In this document: positions 33,377-51,570 of the stretch, piece by piece | Layout: each line of letters begins with the position of its first letter | How positions within the stretch are numbered: position 1 is the first letter of the stretch | Assembly: GCF_030435805.1 (NCBI RefSeq) | Contig: NC_081293.1 | Location: 109,222,546 to 109,286,545, forward strand | DNA from: Mustela lutreola | Lineage: Eukaryota; Chordata; Mammalia; Carnivora; Mustelidae | DNA length: 64,000 bases | Direction of reading: 5' to 3' | Notes under the pieces: model-generated | Seen by the model: only the letters and a program-made list of their open reading frames with translations | The model's database searches: none | What the model was told of the DNA's origin: nothing | Translations under genes and position numbers: made by a program

Positions 33377-33729
33377 GACCTGCAGTCACGTTCATTCCAG
33401 AACGTGGTGAGGTTATAGGCTGCTGTGCTACAAGCAGAATAAACTGTGGTGGGAAGAGTAGACAACTATGTCAAGTTGGGATAGAGTTCAAGTCACAAAC
33501 GTCTCTCTTCTCAGAGGCCCTGGGACCCCTTGGCTCCCCACTACGGGCAACCACAGAGCCAGGCTGGTTGGCCAAATGAACCCAGAGAATTTCGGTGAAT
33601 GACATGCCTCTACTCCATTGTTCTCAGGCCAGATTCCCATGCCGAGGGGAGTCGGGGGCTGTCCTCCACCCTCTGGCCCTGACACACCCCCCTGGATCCT
33701 GACCCCCAGCCTCTTGCTGATCCAGATTT

Positions 33730-34015
33730 GTATGTGTTTGTATGAACACCCAGGGCGCTGGGTTTAGGAAGTGGGCCTTGAGACCCAGTAAGGTCACGAG
33801 AGTGGAGGCCTCCCAGATGGGATCAGGGCCCTTGTGAAAGAGTTGCCGTTTCTCACCCCTTCTACCCTGTTGGGGACACAGCGGGACGTGTGCAGCTCTC
33901 CCCAGCACGGAACCTACAATCCCGGCCTTCTGAACGGTAAGAAGTAAATCTCTGTGGTTTAGAAGCCACCAGTACTGGTGTTCATTATAGCCACCCAAAC
34001 GGGCCAAGACACCAT
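33730..34015 (+). mobile_element. ERVL-MaLR LTR fossil (MST/MLT1-like)
   Basis: Ordered segments 'aggtcacgagagtggaggcc', 'gggatcagggcccttgtg', 'taagaagtaaatctctgtgg' and 'cgggccaagacaccatcc' follow the 3' half of a MaLR LTR. It is an old solo fragment, broken, with no coding part. Confidence 0.6.
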
Positions 34016-34234
34016 CCAATCAGCAGCCAACCTTCTCCTCCAAAGGCAGTAAAGCGTGTCTGTATTATACAACCTCCACGCCCTTGGCGAGCCGTAGCCC
34101 CTAAGACTAGTACATCTATTCCTGTCAGAAATGAAATCCTGGGGCCCTGATACCTCTTTGCAGATCAGGGACGGTTGGCCGTGGGGCCCACCAGCGGAGT
34201 CCAGAGCTGACCCTAGGTCAGAGCACCCTCAGGG

Positions 34235-34850
34235 GGGAAGGGTGAATGGTGTCCCCCTCCCATTCATGTCCACCTGGAACCTTATTTGGAATAAGGGTCT
34301 TTGCAGATGTCATTAAGATAGGAAATTTCAAGAAGCGCCTGGGTGGCTCAGTCGGTGAAGCGTCTGCCTTTTGCTCAAGTCCTGATCTCAGGGTCCTGGG
34401 TTCCAGCCCTGCCTCCAGCTCCCTGATTAGTGGGGAGTCTGCTTCTCCCTCTGCCCCTGCTGCTTCCCTGCTTGTGCTCTCTCATTCCTTTTCTCCTTCT
34501 CTCTCTCAAGTAAGAAAAATCTTAAAAAATAAAAAATAAAAGAAAGATAAGAAATTTCAAGATGAAGTCATCCTGGGTTAGGGTGATCCTTAAACCCAAT
34601 GACTGGGACCTTCATAAGAAAAAAGGAAGGGAGGGGGTGAGGCAGCCACCAGCCTAGGCCCACCAGGAGCCCCTGGAAGCTGGAAGAGGCAGGAAGGGTC
34701 CTCCCTGGAGCCTCCAGAGGAAGCCTGGCCCTGCTCACCCCTAGATCTTAGAACTCTGGCCTCCAGAATTGGGAGAGAATAAATTCCTGTCATGTGAAGC
34801 GACTCGATTTGTTGAGAACTGAAAATGCCAGGTGCTACGGGTAAACTGTC
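34235..34850 (+). mobile_element. ERVL-MaLR LTR fossil (MLT1-like), split by a SINE
   Basis: The left part contains 'accttatttggaataagggt' and 'ctttgcagatgtcattaaga'. The right part contains 'gatgaagtcatcctgggtta', 'aacccaatgactgggacctt' and 'agagaataaattcctgtcat'. This is the order of an MLT1-type LTR. A SINE sits in the middle. It is an old broken solo LTR fragment. Confidence 0.7.
34334..34543 (+). mobile_element. Carnivore SINE inside the MLT1-like LTR
   Basis: It starts 'agcgcctgggtggctcagtc' and ends in an A-rich tail. Flanks are aagataggaaatttcaaga (34315-34333) and its one-mismatch copy (34544-34562), a 19-base target-site duplication. The insertion therefore post-dates the LTR. Confidence 0.93.
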
Positions 34851-35185
34851 TCCCCCACACCCCTCAAATTCCTACACTGCAGCCCTAACCCCCAGTGGGA
34901 CTGTATTTGGAGACAGGGCTTTTGGGAAATTATATGGTTAAATGGGGTCATAAGGGTAGGGTCTCGATTCAATGGGATTAGCAGCAGGTGGCAAGGCAGA
35001 GATCTCTTCGAGCTCTCTACAGATCACCATCAGGCCCTGTGAGCCCAGAGAGGAAGCCTAGGAACGAAGTCTCCCTGCCTGCACCTTGATGCTGGCCTCC
35101 CAGCCTCCTGGCCTCCAGGCCGAGAGAAACGTCTGTCATTCAAGCTTTCACTGCGGTGTTTTGTGATGGCCTGAGCTGACTGAGG
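34850..35185 (+). mobile_element. ERVL-MaLR LTR fossil (MST/MLT1-like)
   Basis: Segments in order are 'ccctaacccccagtgggact', 'gtatttggagacagggcttt', 'ggttaaatggggtcataagg', 'caatgggattagcagcagg' and 'gcctgagctgactgaggca'. It is an old, broken solo LTR lying directly after the SINE-split LTR and in the same orientation. Confidence 0.7.
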
Positions 35186-36440
35186 CAGCAGGTACCCCAT
35201 ACCCACAGGGTGTGGAGGGAAGCTCAGGAAGGCGCAGGGCCAGCAGCATCAGCAGTCTGACCACGTGCCCTCCGGAATGCTGCCGGCAAGCAGCCTGGAA
35301 AGACGGGAACCCAAAGCCGGGGTGGGCCCCAGAGCAGGCAGGGCAGAGGCCTGGCCCCACCGGCCAAGGGCAGGTGCAAAGTGCACCAAAGTGAATTTTT
35401 GAGAAGCTGGCCCACAGGGAGGTTTTGTGAAGGTCACCCGCAGGGACCTCTCTGAGCTAGAAATGGAAACAGGAAACAGGATTCATCTTGGAAAAATGCA
35501 AACTCACATATCTGGGCAAAACTAATCCATACCATAGGCGGGAGGACTGCAGCCCTTAGGGCGGCCGTGAGGGCCCAGGCAAGGGCCATTGGTGTAGCCT
35601 CTTTGAGGGGCGGTCTCAGCATGGGGAGACGCCCTGAGGCTGGGGACTTAGACATCTGGGAACCCCAAGGCAGGCTTAGTGGGAGTAGAGGGCTCAGGTT
35701 TCTACTTCTCAGTGGGCCAGATGGCAACCTAATGGTCCAGGGAGTGGTGGGCAGAGACAGCACCCCGCCCAGCAGTGCTGTGGCTTTGCTCATGGGGCCC
35801 AGGCCTCCACTCAGTGGCACGGGCTCCTTCCCCCTCACAGAACCTCCCTGGGCCTGCAGAAAGCCTCATGCTCCTCAGTTTTGCAAGCTGCCAAGCGTTT
35901 GTAAATATAAATGTGTAAATGTGATGGGTCGTTAGAATTTGCCTCTGCCCCCAGGAAGGGACCCAGGTGCCCTGACCAGAGACAGAGGATATTAAGAGGG
36001 AAGAAAATGGTTTCAGGAGAGAAATGGCTGCCCCCTGAGGAGAGGCAGGAACCCACAGGTGGGGAACAAGGCTCTGATCCCTTCTATAGCCCCTGGCAGC
36101 GCCTCCTTCCCCACTGGCCAGAGAAACGGGCACAGGAAAAGAAAAAGGAGAAAGGAGCTGACGGCCAGGCCACCTTGTGTGCCAGGAGGGCAGGCTGCTG
36201 TTGGACAGGGAAGAGACCTGCCTGAGGCACCTTCCTCCCCCAGCCCTGTGCCCACCATCTGGGACAGGAGACCTCCAGGGAGAGAAGAGGAAGGACAGGG
36301 GTGGGAACAGGGTTGCACGTGGCCTGTTGCCCCTGTTCATCTGAGCATGGGCCAAACCAGCTGCAGCAGAAGGAATCCAACATGTAGAGCCTGGAGATGA
36401 GAGAGACACTCCATACTGTCGAGATGTCTGCTTTCCCAAA
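35185..36440. other. Intergenic spacer, no gene seen
   Basis: GC-rich sequence with short incidental open frames on both strands and no recognisable repeat or exon. Confidence 0.5.
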
Positions 36441-36639
36441 CTGATCTACACAATCAAAACAGTCCCGGTGTTGGAAAAGGTTTGGCTGGTGTGATTTTTG
36501 TTTTCATTGTGTTGGATATGGTTATCAAGTCAGCTTCCAGAAGTCCTTCCTACAAACTGCCAGCTCCCGCACGCCGACAGGTGCACCGGTCAGACAATCT
36601 GGTTCGAGTTTCCAGTAGGGTTCTTCTGCGAAATTCCTA

Positions 36640-36975
36640 CCGTGCTCTTGCCAATTTTTCCATTAAATTATCGTCTTTTTCTTATTTATCTGTGGATAGT
36701 TTCACAATTACAGAAATTAGACAATTCCCAAATACACGACACTTACTTTCCCCCCTGCTGGCCTTTTAATTAATTCTTATGGCATTCTCAATTTCAGTAT
36801 GGTCAAGTTTACTATTCTTTTCTCCCCCTTCCCTAGGTTTATTGTGATAGACATTAGTCGACTTTCCAGGACCTTTTTTGTTTGCTTTTTAGATTTGGAC
36901 GTTTTATGCATCTGGATTTCATTTTGGTGTTAAGGAGTGACGGAGGAAGCCAACTTCTATTTTTCCAAATGGCCG
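36640..36975 (-). mobile_element. Probable L1 relic next to the POLM CpG island
   Basis: A T-rich stretch ends with 'ggatttcattttggtgttaa' and 'ccaacttctatttttccaaa', which resembles the antisense of L1 ORF2. Its end coincides with the abrupt start of the CpG island at about 36980. Confidence 0.45.
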
Positions 36976-37478
36976 GCCAAGGGTACCAAGGCCGGGGGGC
37001 GGAAACACCTTACTGGGTCCGAAACCCCTCTACCGCACGTTCTGACCTCGCGCCCCGTAGCGCCCCGCCCCGCGCGTCCAGCCCCCGCCGCGCTCTCCAC
37101 CCCACCCCCGTACGCCCCACCCCCACGCCCTGCTCTCCCCGCCCCCACACTCCCGCGCTCCCAGAGCCCTAACCCTAACCCTACCGGCCCCCGCCGCGCA
37201 TCCCGCCCCCGCCGCTCCCCGCCGGCCTCTCCCGCCGGGCCCCTACCTACAGCGCGTCCCCTCGCCCCGCCCCTCCCCAGCGCTCCTCTGACCCCATTAC
37301 TCCAATCCACCCCAGCGCTCCGCAGCCCCGCCCCCGGCTCCGTTCTCCGCGGCTCCACCTTCGCGCTAGCCCAGGGGCTCGCTGGCCCCACCCCCGCCCC
37401 GCCCCGCCCCGCCCCCCGCACCCGCGCTCTCCAGGTCGCTCGGCGGTTTTTTACATAAAAGGCGTGGCCTCTGGTGCT

Positions 37479-37486
37479 ATTTGCAT
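37479..37486 (+). promoter_or_regulatory. POLM: Octamer motif ATTTGCAT
   Basis: A perfect octamer, the POU-factor (Oct-1/Oct-2) site known from immunoglobulin promoters, lies about 190 bases upstream of the POLM start codon and about 20 bases after a TATA-like cataaaa. Its function here is inferred. Confidence 0.5.
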
Positions 37487-37672
37487 GGAGACCCGGCCGC
37501 TGGTGCAAACGCTCGGCGGTGGGGCCCGAGGCGCCCCGAGCCGCCCGGGGTGTGCGGGGCGCGGCCCGCTCGCTCGCTCCGCCGGGTGCCACGTCCCCCG
37601 CCAGCCCGCCTCGGGCACCTTTCTTCCGGCTTCCGCGCACCTCTTCCCGGCGGCGGCCCGCGCGAAGCCAGG

Positions 37673-44987
<7,315 letters not shown>

Positions 44988-45814
44988 ACCTGCCTGCCCG
45001 GCCCACTCAGCGCTGGCAAGCCAGGCCCCGTGGGCTCCGGGAGAAGCTGCACTGCTGCCCCAGGCCCTTGCCCCTGCCGACCCCTGACCGGAGCCCCACT
45101 GTGCAGGGCACTTCTCGCCCCCTCCCCAACTTCCAGTCCAGCATCTAATGAAATGAGCACGTTGTCCAAACCAAGCTCTGTGTTCTGAGCATGCTGCTAT
45201 GACGGGGGAGCGCGGGGCACCTGGCCCCCATCAGCTATGGGGTAATGGTTGAGGGTTGGGGACAGGGGCCACCATGGCAGGGTGCCACTGGGCCAGTGAG
45301 AACATGACTGGTGCTGTCTCCCTGGTGGGGCGGTTGAGGAGCCTGAGGTGGTGGATGGCGGTCTCCCAGGGCTCCGAGCCGGGAGATGAGGGCCTGGAGC
45401 ACCCCCCGCCCCAAGAGTCTGCCAACATTTGGAGAGGGACAGGATGCAGAGCTGGAGCTGGGGTGGGTGGGGCAGAGACTTTCGGGTGCTGACCCCCACC
45501 TCCCAAGCAGGCGTCCCAGCTCTGCCTTTGCTCTTCCAAGCTCTGTCCTCAGGCCTTTAACAGCAGGTCGATCAGCGTCCCCCCTCATTCCTCACATTCT
45601 GTAGCTCCCCTCCTCTGCACACCCCTCCCCCCGCTCTGACTGAGCCGCACACGCCTGTGGGGCCATCATGGAGGGGCACTGAGTGTGCGGAGTCCCCTGC
45701 TTGGCCCTCGGGCCTGCTCCCACTCCAGTGCCCTCGCTGCTGGACTGTCCACTTGGAACACTGTCCTGACGCACAGGTCTTTGTCAGGTTAGGGCTCCCC
45801 GGACCACTCTCTGG

Positions 45815-45820
45815 AATAAA
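45815..45820 (+). terminator. POLM: Probable POLM polyadenylation signal AATAAA
   Basis: This is the first AATAAA downstream of the POLM stop (44987) and implies a 3' UTR of about 850 nt, in line with the long 3' UTR I recall for human POLM. A weaker AATGAA-type signal at about 45147 could give a shorter form. Confidence 0.6.
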
Positions 45821-45839
45821 AAATATTTTTTAAAGTAAC

Positions 45840-46740
45840 TTGCAGTAACCTTGACTCTTTTTGGTGTACGGTTTGACGACTTGTAACGTGTAGACGCGTC
45901 CACCTCCACCAGGCCAGCCTTGAAATAAAACAGCCAGTGGTTGTACCAGCAAAATGGGTTTCTTGGGAAAGGTAGAGGAGCCGTGGTCAGAACAGGACCA
46001 AGAGGAGGAGGTTGGGAGGGGCTGCTCTGTGCGAGTCCGATGGAGGAAGTCAGGGGCTCTGGTGAAGCCTGGGGGCAGGGCAGGCTCCCTCCCGAGCTGG
46101 TGCGGCTTCCAGACTCCTCTAAGAGAGGCGGCCTTCCCTCAGCGTGCTCAGCATCAGGATGCCTCGCACTGTCCCGTCGCCGTCACATGCTCTCACTGTG
46201 CTTTCCTGTCCCTGTAGGTGTCCTTCTACAGAATGTCCTGTGAGTGCAGGTAGACTCCCTGTGCACTTCTAAGACCAACCCCTCCAACGGTGCCTCTGAG
46301 AGTCGTCTGGGCACCCGCTGTTCCTCCTTCTACCCGCAGAGCCCCCAGAATTGGGCCAAATGCCTGGCGAGAACCTCGTGTCCAGGTTCCAGTGATAAGA
46401 CACCGAGAAGCAGCACAGACTTGGACGTGCAGGTTTTCCTTTGTCTCAGGTACACGGTGAGACGCGGGGTTTCCTGGGCTCATGTGGTGAGGGTGTGCCA
46501 CTTTCCGAGACTGCGCCAACTTGTCCTGCAGGGCGCCCGCATAGCACCCGCACTGACGTGGTGTCCCCGGAGCCCGGCACCGGGTCCTTGGCTACACTTG
46601 CGGTGTCCCGGGGGCGCGTGGCCGTTCTGTGGGCGGGCGAGTGTTCACTCCTCAGTCCGGCACTTCCCAAGCCCACGGTTTACCTTTTATGAGGGCTGCC
46701 TTACCCCTGTGTCAGGCTGCTAGTGTCTGTCCTCATGATT
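45840..46740. other. Intergenic spacer, no gene seen
   Basis: No recognisable exon or repeat. Open frames are short and on both strands. Confidence 0.45.
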
Positions 46741-48060
46741 TTGGGTCACGTCTCCGACCCAAGGTTACAAACAAACGTTTTTCTGTTTTCTTGTAGAACA
46801 TGCATTTTACACCTAGGTGTAGGACTCATTTTGAGTTACTTTTGTTGTAAGTCTGAGGCTGAGGTTGGGCATCTGGTATCTGCACGTGGATGTCCAGGGC
46901 TCTGGCACCATCTGGCGACAAGACCATCTTTTCCCTCCCAGATTGCCTTCAAGCCCTTCCTGAGACGTCCGTTGGCTGTTTTTGTGCGGGGCCATTGCTG
47001 GGTTCTCTTCTGTTACTCCCTCGCTGTGCCTGTCACCTCGAAAGTACCATCCCGACTCGACCGCCCGGAACTGGGGAGCTGGCGAGAGTCCCCCGACTCT
47101 GTTCTCCCCACATTGTTCGGCTTCCTCCTCTCCTGACTCCGCAGCGATTTTAGAGTCCGCTTGTCTGTCTACGAAACACTACTTCGGGACTCGCGAACAC
47201 AGGTTGTCTCTGCTCCTGTCTGCTTGACTGCGACCCTTCCGTCCGGGTTGTACGGTTTCCAACAGAGACCCTGACGCACTCTGTTGGGTTTGCGCCTGAC
47301 ACCCCCCTGCTTGCTGCTGTGGCAGATGCTCTCGGTTTCCAGTTGGTCACTGCGAGCACTTGCAAACCCGCCGACCCTGGTGCGTCGCTGTTGGCCCCGA
47401 TACCAGACAGAATCACCTTTAGTGTAGATTTCTGGCCATTCCATCTGTCCACGCCAACAGCCCTGCCGTGTGTGACTGGGAGCGATTTCAGGTCCCCTGC
47501 TACTTGCTTGTGTGGCCTTGCTGGCCTGGCCAGAGCCTCCCGGATGCCGCAGGCGGGTTTGGGCCCCTTTGTCCAGCACCCAGTTGTGGGCTTGGCGTTT
47601 CCCCACTAAGATGACGTTAGGGGTCTGGCCTCTGTAGGTGCCCTTTGTCTAGTGGAGGAAGTTCAGCTTTATTCCTAGTTTTCTGAGTGTTTTTGTCAGG
47701 AAGGGGTGTTGGATTTTGTCAAACACTTTTTTTTTCCATTCAATGAGATGATCGTGAGTCATTTCTATCAAAAAACGTAACGTTCTCCTGATACGGTATA
47801 TTAACCGGATTTCAGAGTTAACCTCCCAGCATAAATGTTGTGGTGTACAAAGTCCATTTTATTTGCTACTGGAGTCTGTGCTGAAGTTTGTACACAACAG
47901 GTCCTGTCTGCAGCTGTCTCTGATGTCTTTGATGAGTGATGGTATCAGGGTCTTTGATACTGTTCACTTTGACCAACGTGCCTTATATTTATGGTGAGTT
48001 CCTTGAAGCCAGGAAGGGATTGGGTGATTTTTAAAAGTCCAGAGTATAACGTGTCTTTAA
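46740..48060 (-). mobile_element. LINE-1 ORF2 relic, antisense
   Basis: Read on the + strand, the order is 'ctcattttgagttacttttg', 'ctggcaccatctggcgacaa', 'aggtgccctttgtctagtgg', 'tgtttttgtcaggaaggggt' and 'caatgagatgatcgtgagtc'. That is the antisense order of the L1 ORF2 coding region. The copy is heavily diverged and unusually GC- and CpG-rich in its middle, with no long frame on the sense strand. Confidence 0.7.
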
Positions 48061-48094
48061 TTCACCGTGTTTGCCTGTGATATTGTGATGCACA

Positions 48095-48290
48095 GGGCAC
48101 CTGGCTGGCTCAGTCGGTTGGGCGTCCGACTCTTGATTTCAGTTCAGGTCCTGATCTCAGGGTCCAACAAACCGGCCCCGTGTCGGGTGCCTACCTGCTC
48201 AGTGTGAAGCCTGCTTCTCCTTCTCCCCACTCCTGCTCTCTCTCTTTCTCTCTCAAACAAATAAAAATCTTTTAAAAAATATATTTATAA
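48095..48290 (+). mobile_element. Carnivore SINE
   Basis: It starts 'gggcacctggctggctcagt', contains 'cctgatctcagggtccaaca' and a TCTC-rich stretch, and ends in a long A/T-rich tail 'aaataaaaatcttttaaaa' that runs into an AT-rich tract to about 48375. Confidence 0.92.
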
Positions 48291-48379
48291 TATTTATGTT
48301 TATATATTTATATCTGCATGTAATATTTATAGAAAAATATTTAAATAGAATAAAAAATATTTATAAAATATACTTGGTC

Positions 48380-49220
48380 TTCCCATCCACCTCCTGGCCA
48401 GAGTCCTGAATCCCATGCAATGTCTCAGGTGAAAAGAGTGTCTTTTTTCCAGTGAGGTGCTCAGGATGTGGCCAAGATTAGAAGCCCAGCCCCAAGCTCA
48501 AGGGAGGGGAGAGGTGCTGGAGATGGCCATAATCAGCCACGCCACGGAAGTCCCTGAAGTGCAGGTCCAGAGAGCTGCTTGAGTGGGGACACGTCCTGTG
48601 CCAGAGGCTGGAGCACCCCAGTTCTTCAAGGTTGAGGAGCAGGTGCTGATGCAGTCGGGACCCTTCAAGACCTCACCCTACGCACACCGTCATCTTTTTG
48701 AACAGGTCTGTTACCATGTTCTTTATTGTATAATAAACTGGTAAATGAAAGAGTTGTCCTGAGTTCTGGGAGTTGCTGAGCAAAGTATCAACCCAGAGAG
48801 GGGCTTGTGGGAAGCCCGATCCGTGGCTGACCTGGCAGAGGTATGGGAGAGCAGCTGGGGCTTGCCGTTGGCATCTAAAGCAGGGGGAGTTTTGGGGGAC
48901 TGAGCCCTTCCCTGTGGGGTTGAAGCAGTCACTAGGGACATGGTGTTAGAGCCAAGAGAGATGGTGGGACCCCCAGTTCTCCTTGGTGGAGAGCTGCCTG
49001 GTACGGTGTGGGCAGTCAGCGGTGTGAGGGGTAGAGTCCGAGAGTAGAAACAGCCTCGTTTCCGTTAGCTGCTGTGCAGACAGTGCCCATGTCTAAGGCC
49101 AGACCCTTCCCATTTAATGAAACTATTGCATGGTTTGGGGTTAGGTGAGCAGTTGTTCTCTGTTTCTTCTTTCCTGCCCTGCTGCTCTCTCCCTGACTGC
49201 ATTTCTTTGTAGATACCATT
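48380..49220. other. Intergenic spacer, no gene seen
   Basis: No gene or repeat recognised. The only open frames are below 75 codons. Confidence 0.45.
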
Positions 49221-49223
49221 TTT

Positions 49224-49402
49224 ATGGGGCTGCCCACATGGCTGTCAGTGAAATGTCAGCCTTCAGCTCAGGTCTTGATCCCGGGGTCCCAAGATCGAGT
49301 CCTGCATCAGACTCCTTACTCAGTGGGGAGCCTGCTTCTCCCTCATTCTTGTGTGCTCTTGCCTGCTCATTCATTCTCTCAAATAAATAAAATCTTCAAA
49401 GA
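49224..49402 (+). mobile_element. Carnivore SINE (diverged)
   Basis: It begins 'ggggctgcccacatggctgt', has 'aggtcttgatcccggggtcc' and ends 'aaataaataaaatcttcaaa'. It is more decayed than its neighbours. Confidence 0.85.
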
Positions 49403-49654
49403 AAAGTATTTAGTGGCTCTAGGAATTATAGACACACTTTTCGTAGCCTGTTTAGGATTGACATCTCACCACTTCATGTGGGATGGAGTGCCCGCAGTGC
49501 CATGCAGGTCTCCTCTCCCTTCCTGTTGTAGTTCGAGTCCCTCTACATACACTGGAACCCCCAGCAGTGTTAGAATGACAAATTCTAAATTTATAATTTA
49601 TATATATATGCAGTTATAAATTAAGTTTATATTATACATAAAACTCAAGTGTAG

Positions 49655-49857
49655 GGGATGCCTGGGTGGCTCAGTTTAAGCATCTGCCTTCAGCTCAGGT
49701 CATGATCCCAGGGTCCTGGGATCGAGCCCCATATCGGGCTCCCTGCTCAGCAGGAAGCCTGCTTCTCCCTCTCCCTCTCCCTCTGCTTGTGCTCTCTCTC
49801 TCTCACTGTGTCTCTCTCTGTCAAATAAATAAATAAAAATCTTTAAAAAAAAATAAA
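49655..49857 (+). mobile_element. Carnivore SINE
   Basis: It starts 'gggatgcctgggtggctcag', has 'catgatcccagggtcctggg', a CT-rich tract and an A-rich tail. It is flanked by caagtgtag at 49646-49654 and 49858-49866. Confidence 0.95.
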
Positions 49858-49893
49858 CAAGTGTAGCTATGTGTACATACATATATAGCTAAA

Positions 49894-50266
49894 CTTCACA
49901 ATGAAAACTGCCAGTTATTTCACCAGGAACAGATGGGCTTATTCAGGAGTAAGAGAATTTCAATCCCAGACAAACACACTGGGCAAAACCCTAAGCAAGT
50001 CTGGGAACGAGGAGAAACGGGGTGACTCTGGAGGGGCTGTTATGAGCCCAAAGTGCTTGCGACGAAGGAAGCTGGGAGTGGGAAGTAAGTTGTGGCCCTG
50101 GGACGAGGGATGTCTCTCTCCCTCCTGCAGGTGTCGCAGCCTTGGGCATGGTCCAGTCCAGGTGAGGGCCCTGCGGGCTCTTCCTGTCAGGTCAGCGGTG
50201 GGCCCAGGGGAAGGCTGTGAGCGCCCTCTGCTGGAGCTCCCCATCTCTGGGGGGTTTCCCGGTACT
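49894..50266 (+). repeat. Dispersed repeat, copy B of a direct-repeat pair
   Basis: It is a near copy of 32998-33376 in the same orientation. It begins 28 bases after the target-site duplication of the preceding SINE and ends about 30 bases before the next SINE. The family is not recognised. Confidence 0.75.
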
Positions 50267-50297
50267 GATTTTCACTATATATGTGGTTTCTCCCCAT

Positions 50298-50449
50298 TTT
50301 TAAAAAGATTTATTTGAGAGAGAATACAAGCAGAAGGGGCAGAGGGAGAAGGAGAGAGAATCCCAAGCCCGATTCGGGGCTCGCTCTCATGACGCTGAGA
50401 TCACGACCTGAGCTGAAACCAAGAGTGGGCGCCCCCCAGGCGCCCCCGT
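50298..50449 (-). mobile_element. Carnivore SINE, antisense
   Basis: The + strand reads 'ttttaaaaagatttatttga', 'gatcacgacctgagctgaaa' and 'gcgccccccaggcgcccc', the reverse complement of the SINE consensus. Confidence 0.92.
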
Positions 50450-51570
50450 ATGTGTATCTTAACAATTTATGTTGCTCCTTCTGTATTCTTGATGTTCTCA
50501 GTTTCCCTACGACCCCGTTTCTCTTCTGTCTGGAGAACTTTGTTACTATTTTCTTCTAGAGCAGCTGCTCTAGGTGTGAATTCTCTTACTTTTTCTTCAT
50601 CTGGGGATGTCTTTGTTCCACCTTCGTGCTCCAGGGCATTTCTGTTGGGTATAGAATTCTCAGGCTACAATTTTTGCGTTTTGACAGTTTAAAAATATTG
50701 TTCTGCTTCCTTCTAGGCGTGCATGGTTTTTGGTCTGGCAAAGAATGGCTCCCGACATGAAGTGAATCATTTTCCTCTGGCTGATTTTGGAATTTTTTCC
50801 TGGTCTTTAGCCTTCATACGTCTCATGGTGATGCGTCCGCATGAGTTTCAGTTCTACGACACAGTATTATCAGCCATAATCACCATGCTTTGCACTGGGT
50901 CTAGACTTTCTTTATTTTCCAGACTCTCCCTATTTCCCCCACCCCCAGTCCCTGAAAATCACTTTTGTGCTCCGTTGCCTTCTGGATCAGACCTTCTTTT
51001 TTTAAAGTTCCCCATGTAAGTCGTACCACACAGTATTTACCTTCATCGGGCTAATGTCCATGAGATAACACACTCGAAGTCCATCCGTGTTGAGGCAGAC
51101 GGCAGGATTTCCCTTCTCCTGACTGAATAGTATTTAATTGTGTATCACACATACGATACGTGTGTATATGTACGATGATAAGTGTGCATCACACCTTTAT
51201 CCACTCCTCCATTGATGGACACTCAATTTCCATCTCTCCCTCTTGGCTGTCACAAATGCCACAGTGAACATGGACTGCCGATGTCTCTTTGCAATTCTGT
51301 TCTCATTTTCTTCAGCTACATACTCCGAAGTGAGATTTCCAGATCATGGGTATTTTTCATGTTTCGAGGAAACTCTGTACTGTCTTCCAGAGTGGCTGTA
51401 CCTGCTAGCATTCCCAGCACGGTGCACGGGGGTGTGGATGATTTCAGCAACACTTGTCATCTTTTGTCTTCTCGGTGATGGCCATTTGAACAAGTACAAG
51501 GGGATCTCCATTATGGTCTTGATTCACATTTGCCTGGTGATGACTGGCGAGGAGAGTCTCTTCAGCACCT
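50450..51570 (-). mobile_element. LINE-1 3' end (3' UTR plus end of ORF2), antisense
   Basis: On the + strand 'tctggggatgtctttgttcc' and 'tgttgggtatagaattctca' match the antisense of an L1 3' region. They are followed by 'ttgatggacactcaatttcc', 'cagtgaacatggactgccga', 'cttccagagtggctgtacct' and 'caacacttgtcatcttttgt', the antisense end of ORF2. The two parts are in the order expected of one truncated insertion. It is old and inactive. Confidence 0.8.

Noticed and set aside
45231-45588. Minus-strand frames of 100-117 codons downstream of POLM
   Set aside because: They fall in the POLM 3' UTR, overlap in several frames and resemble nothing.
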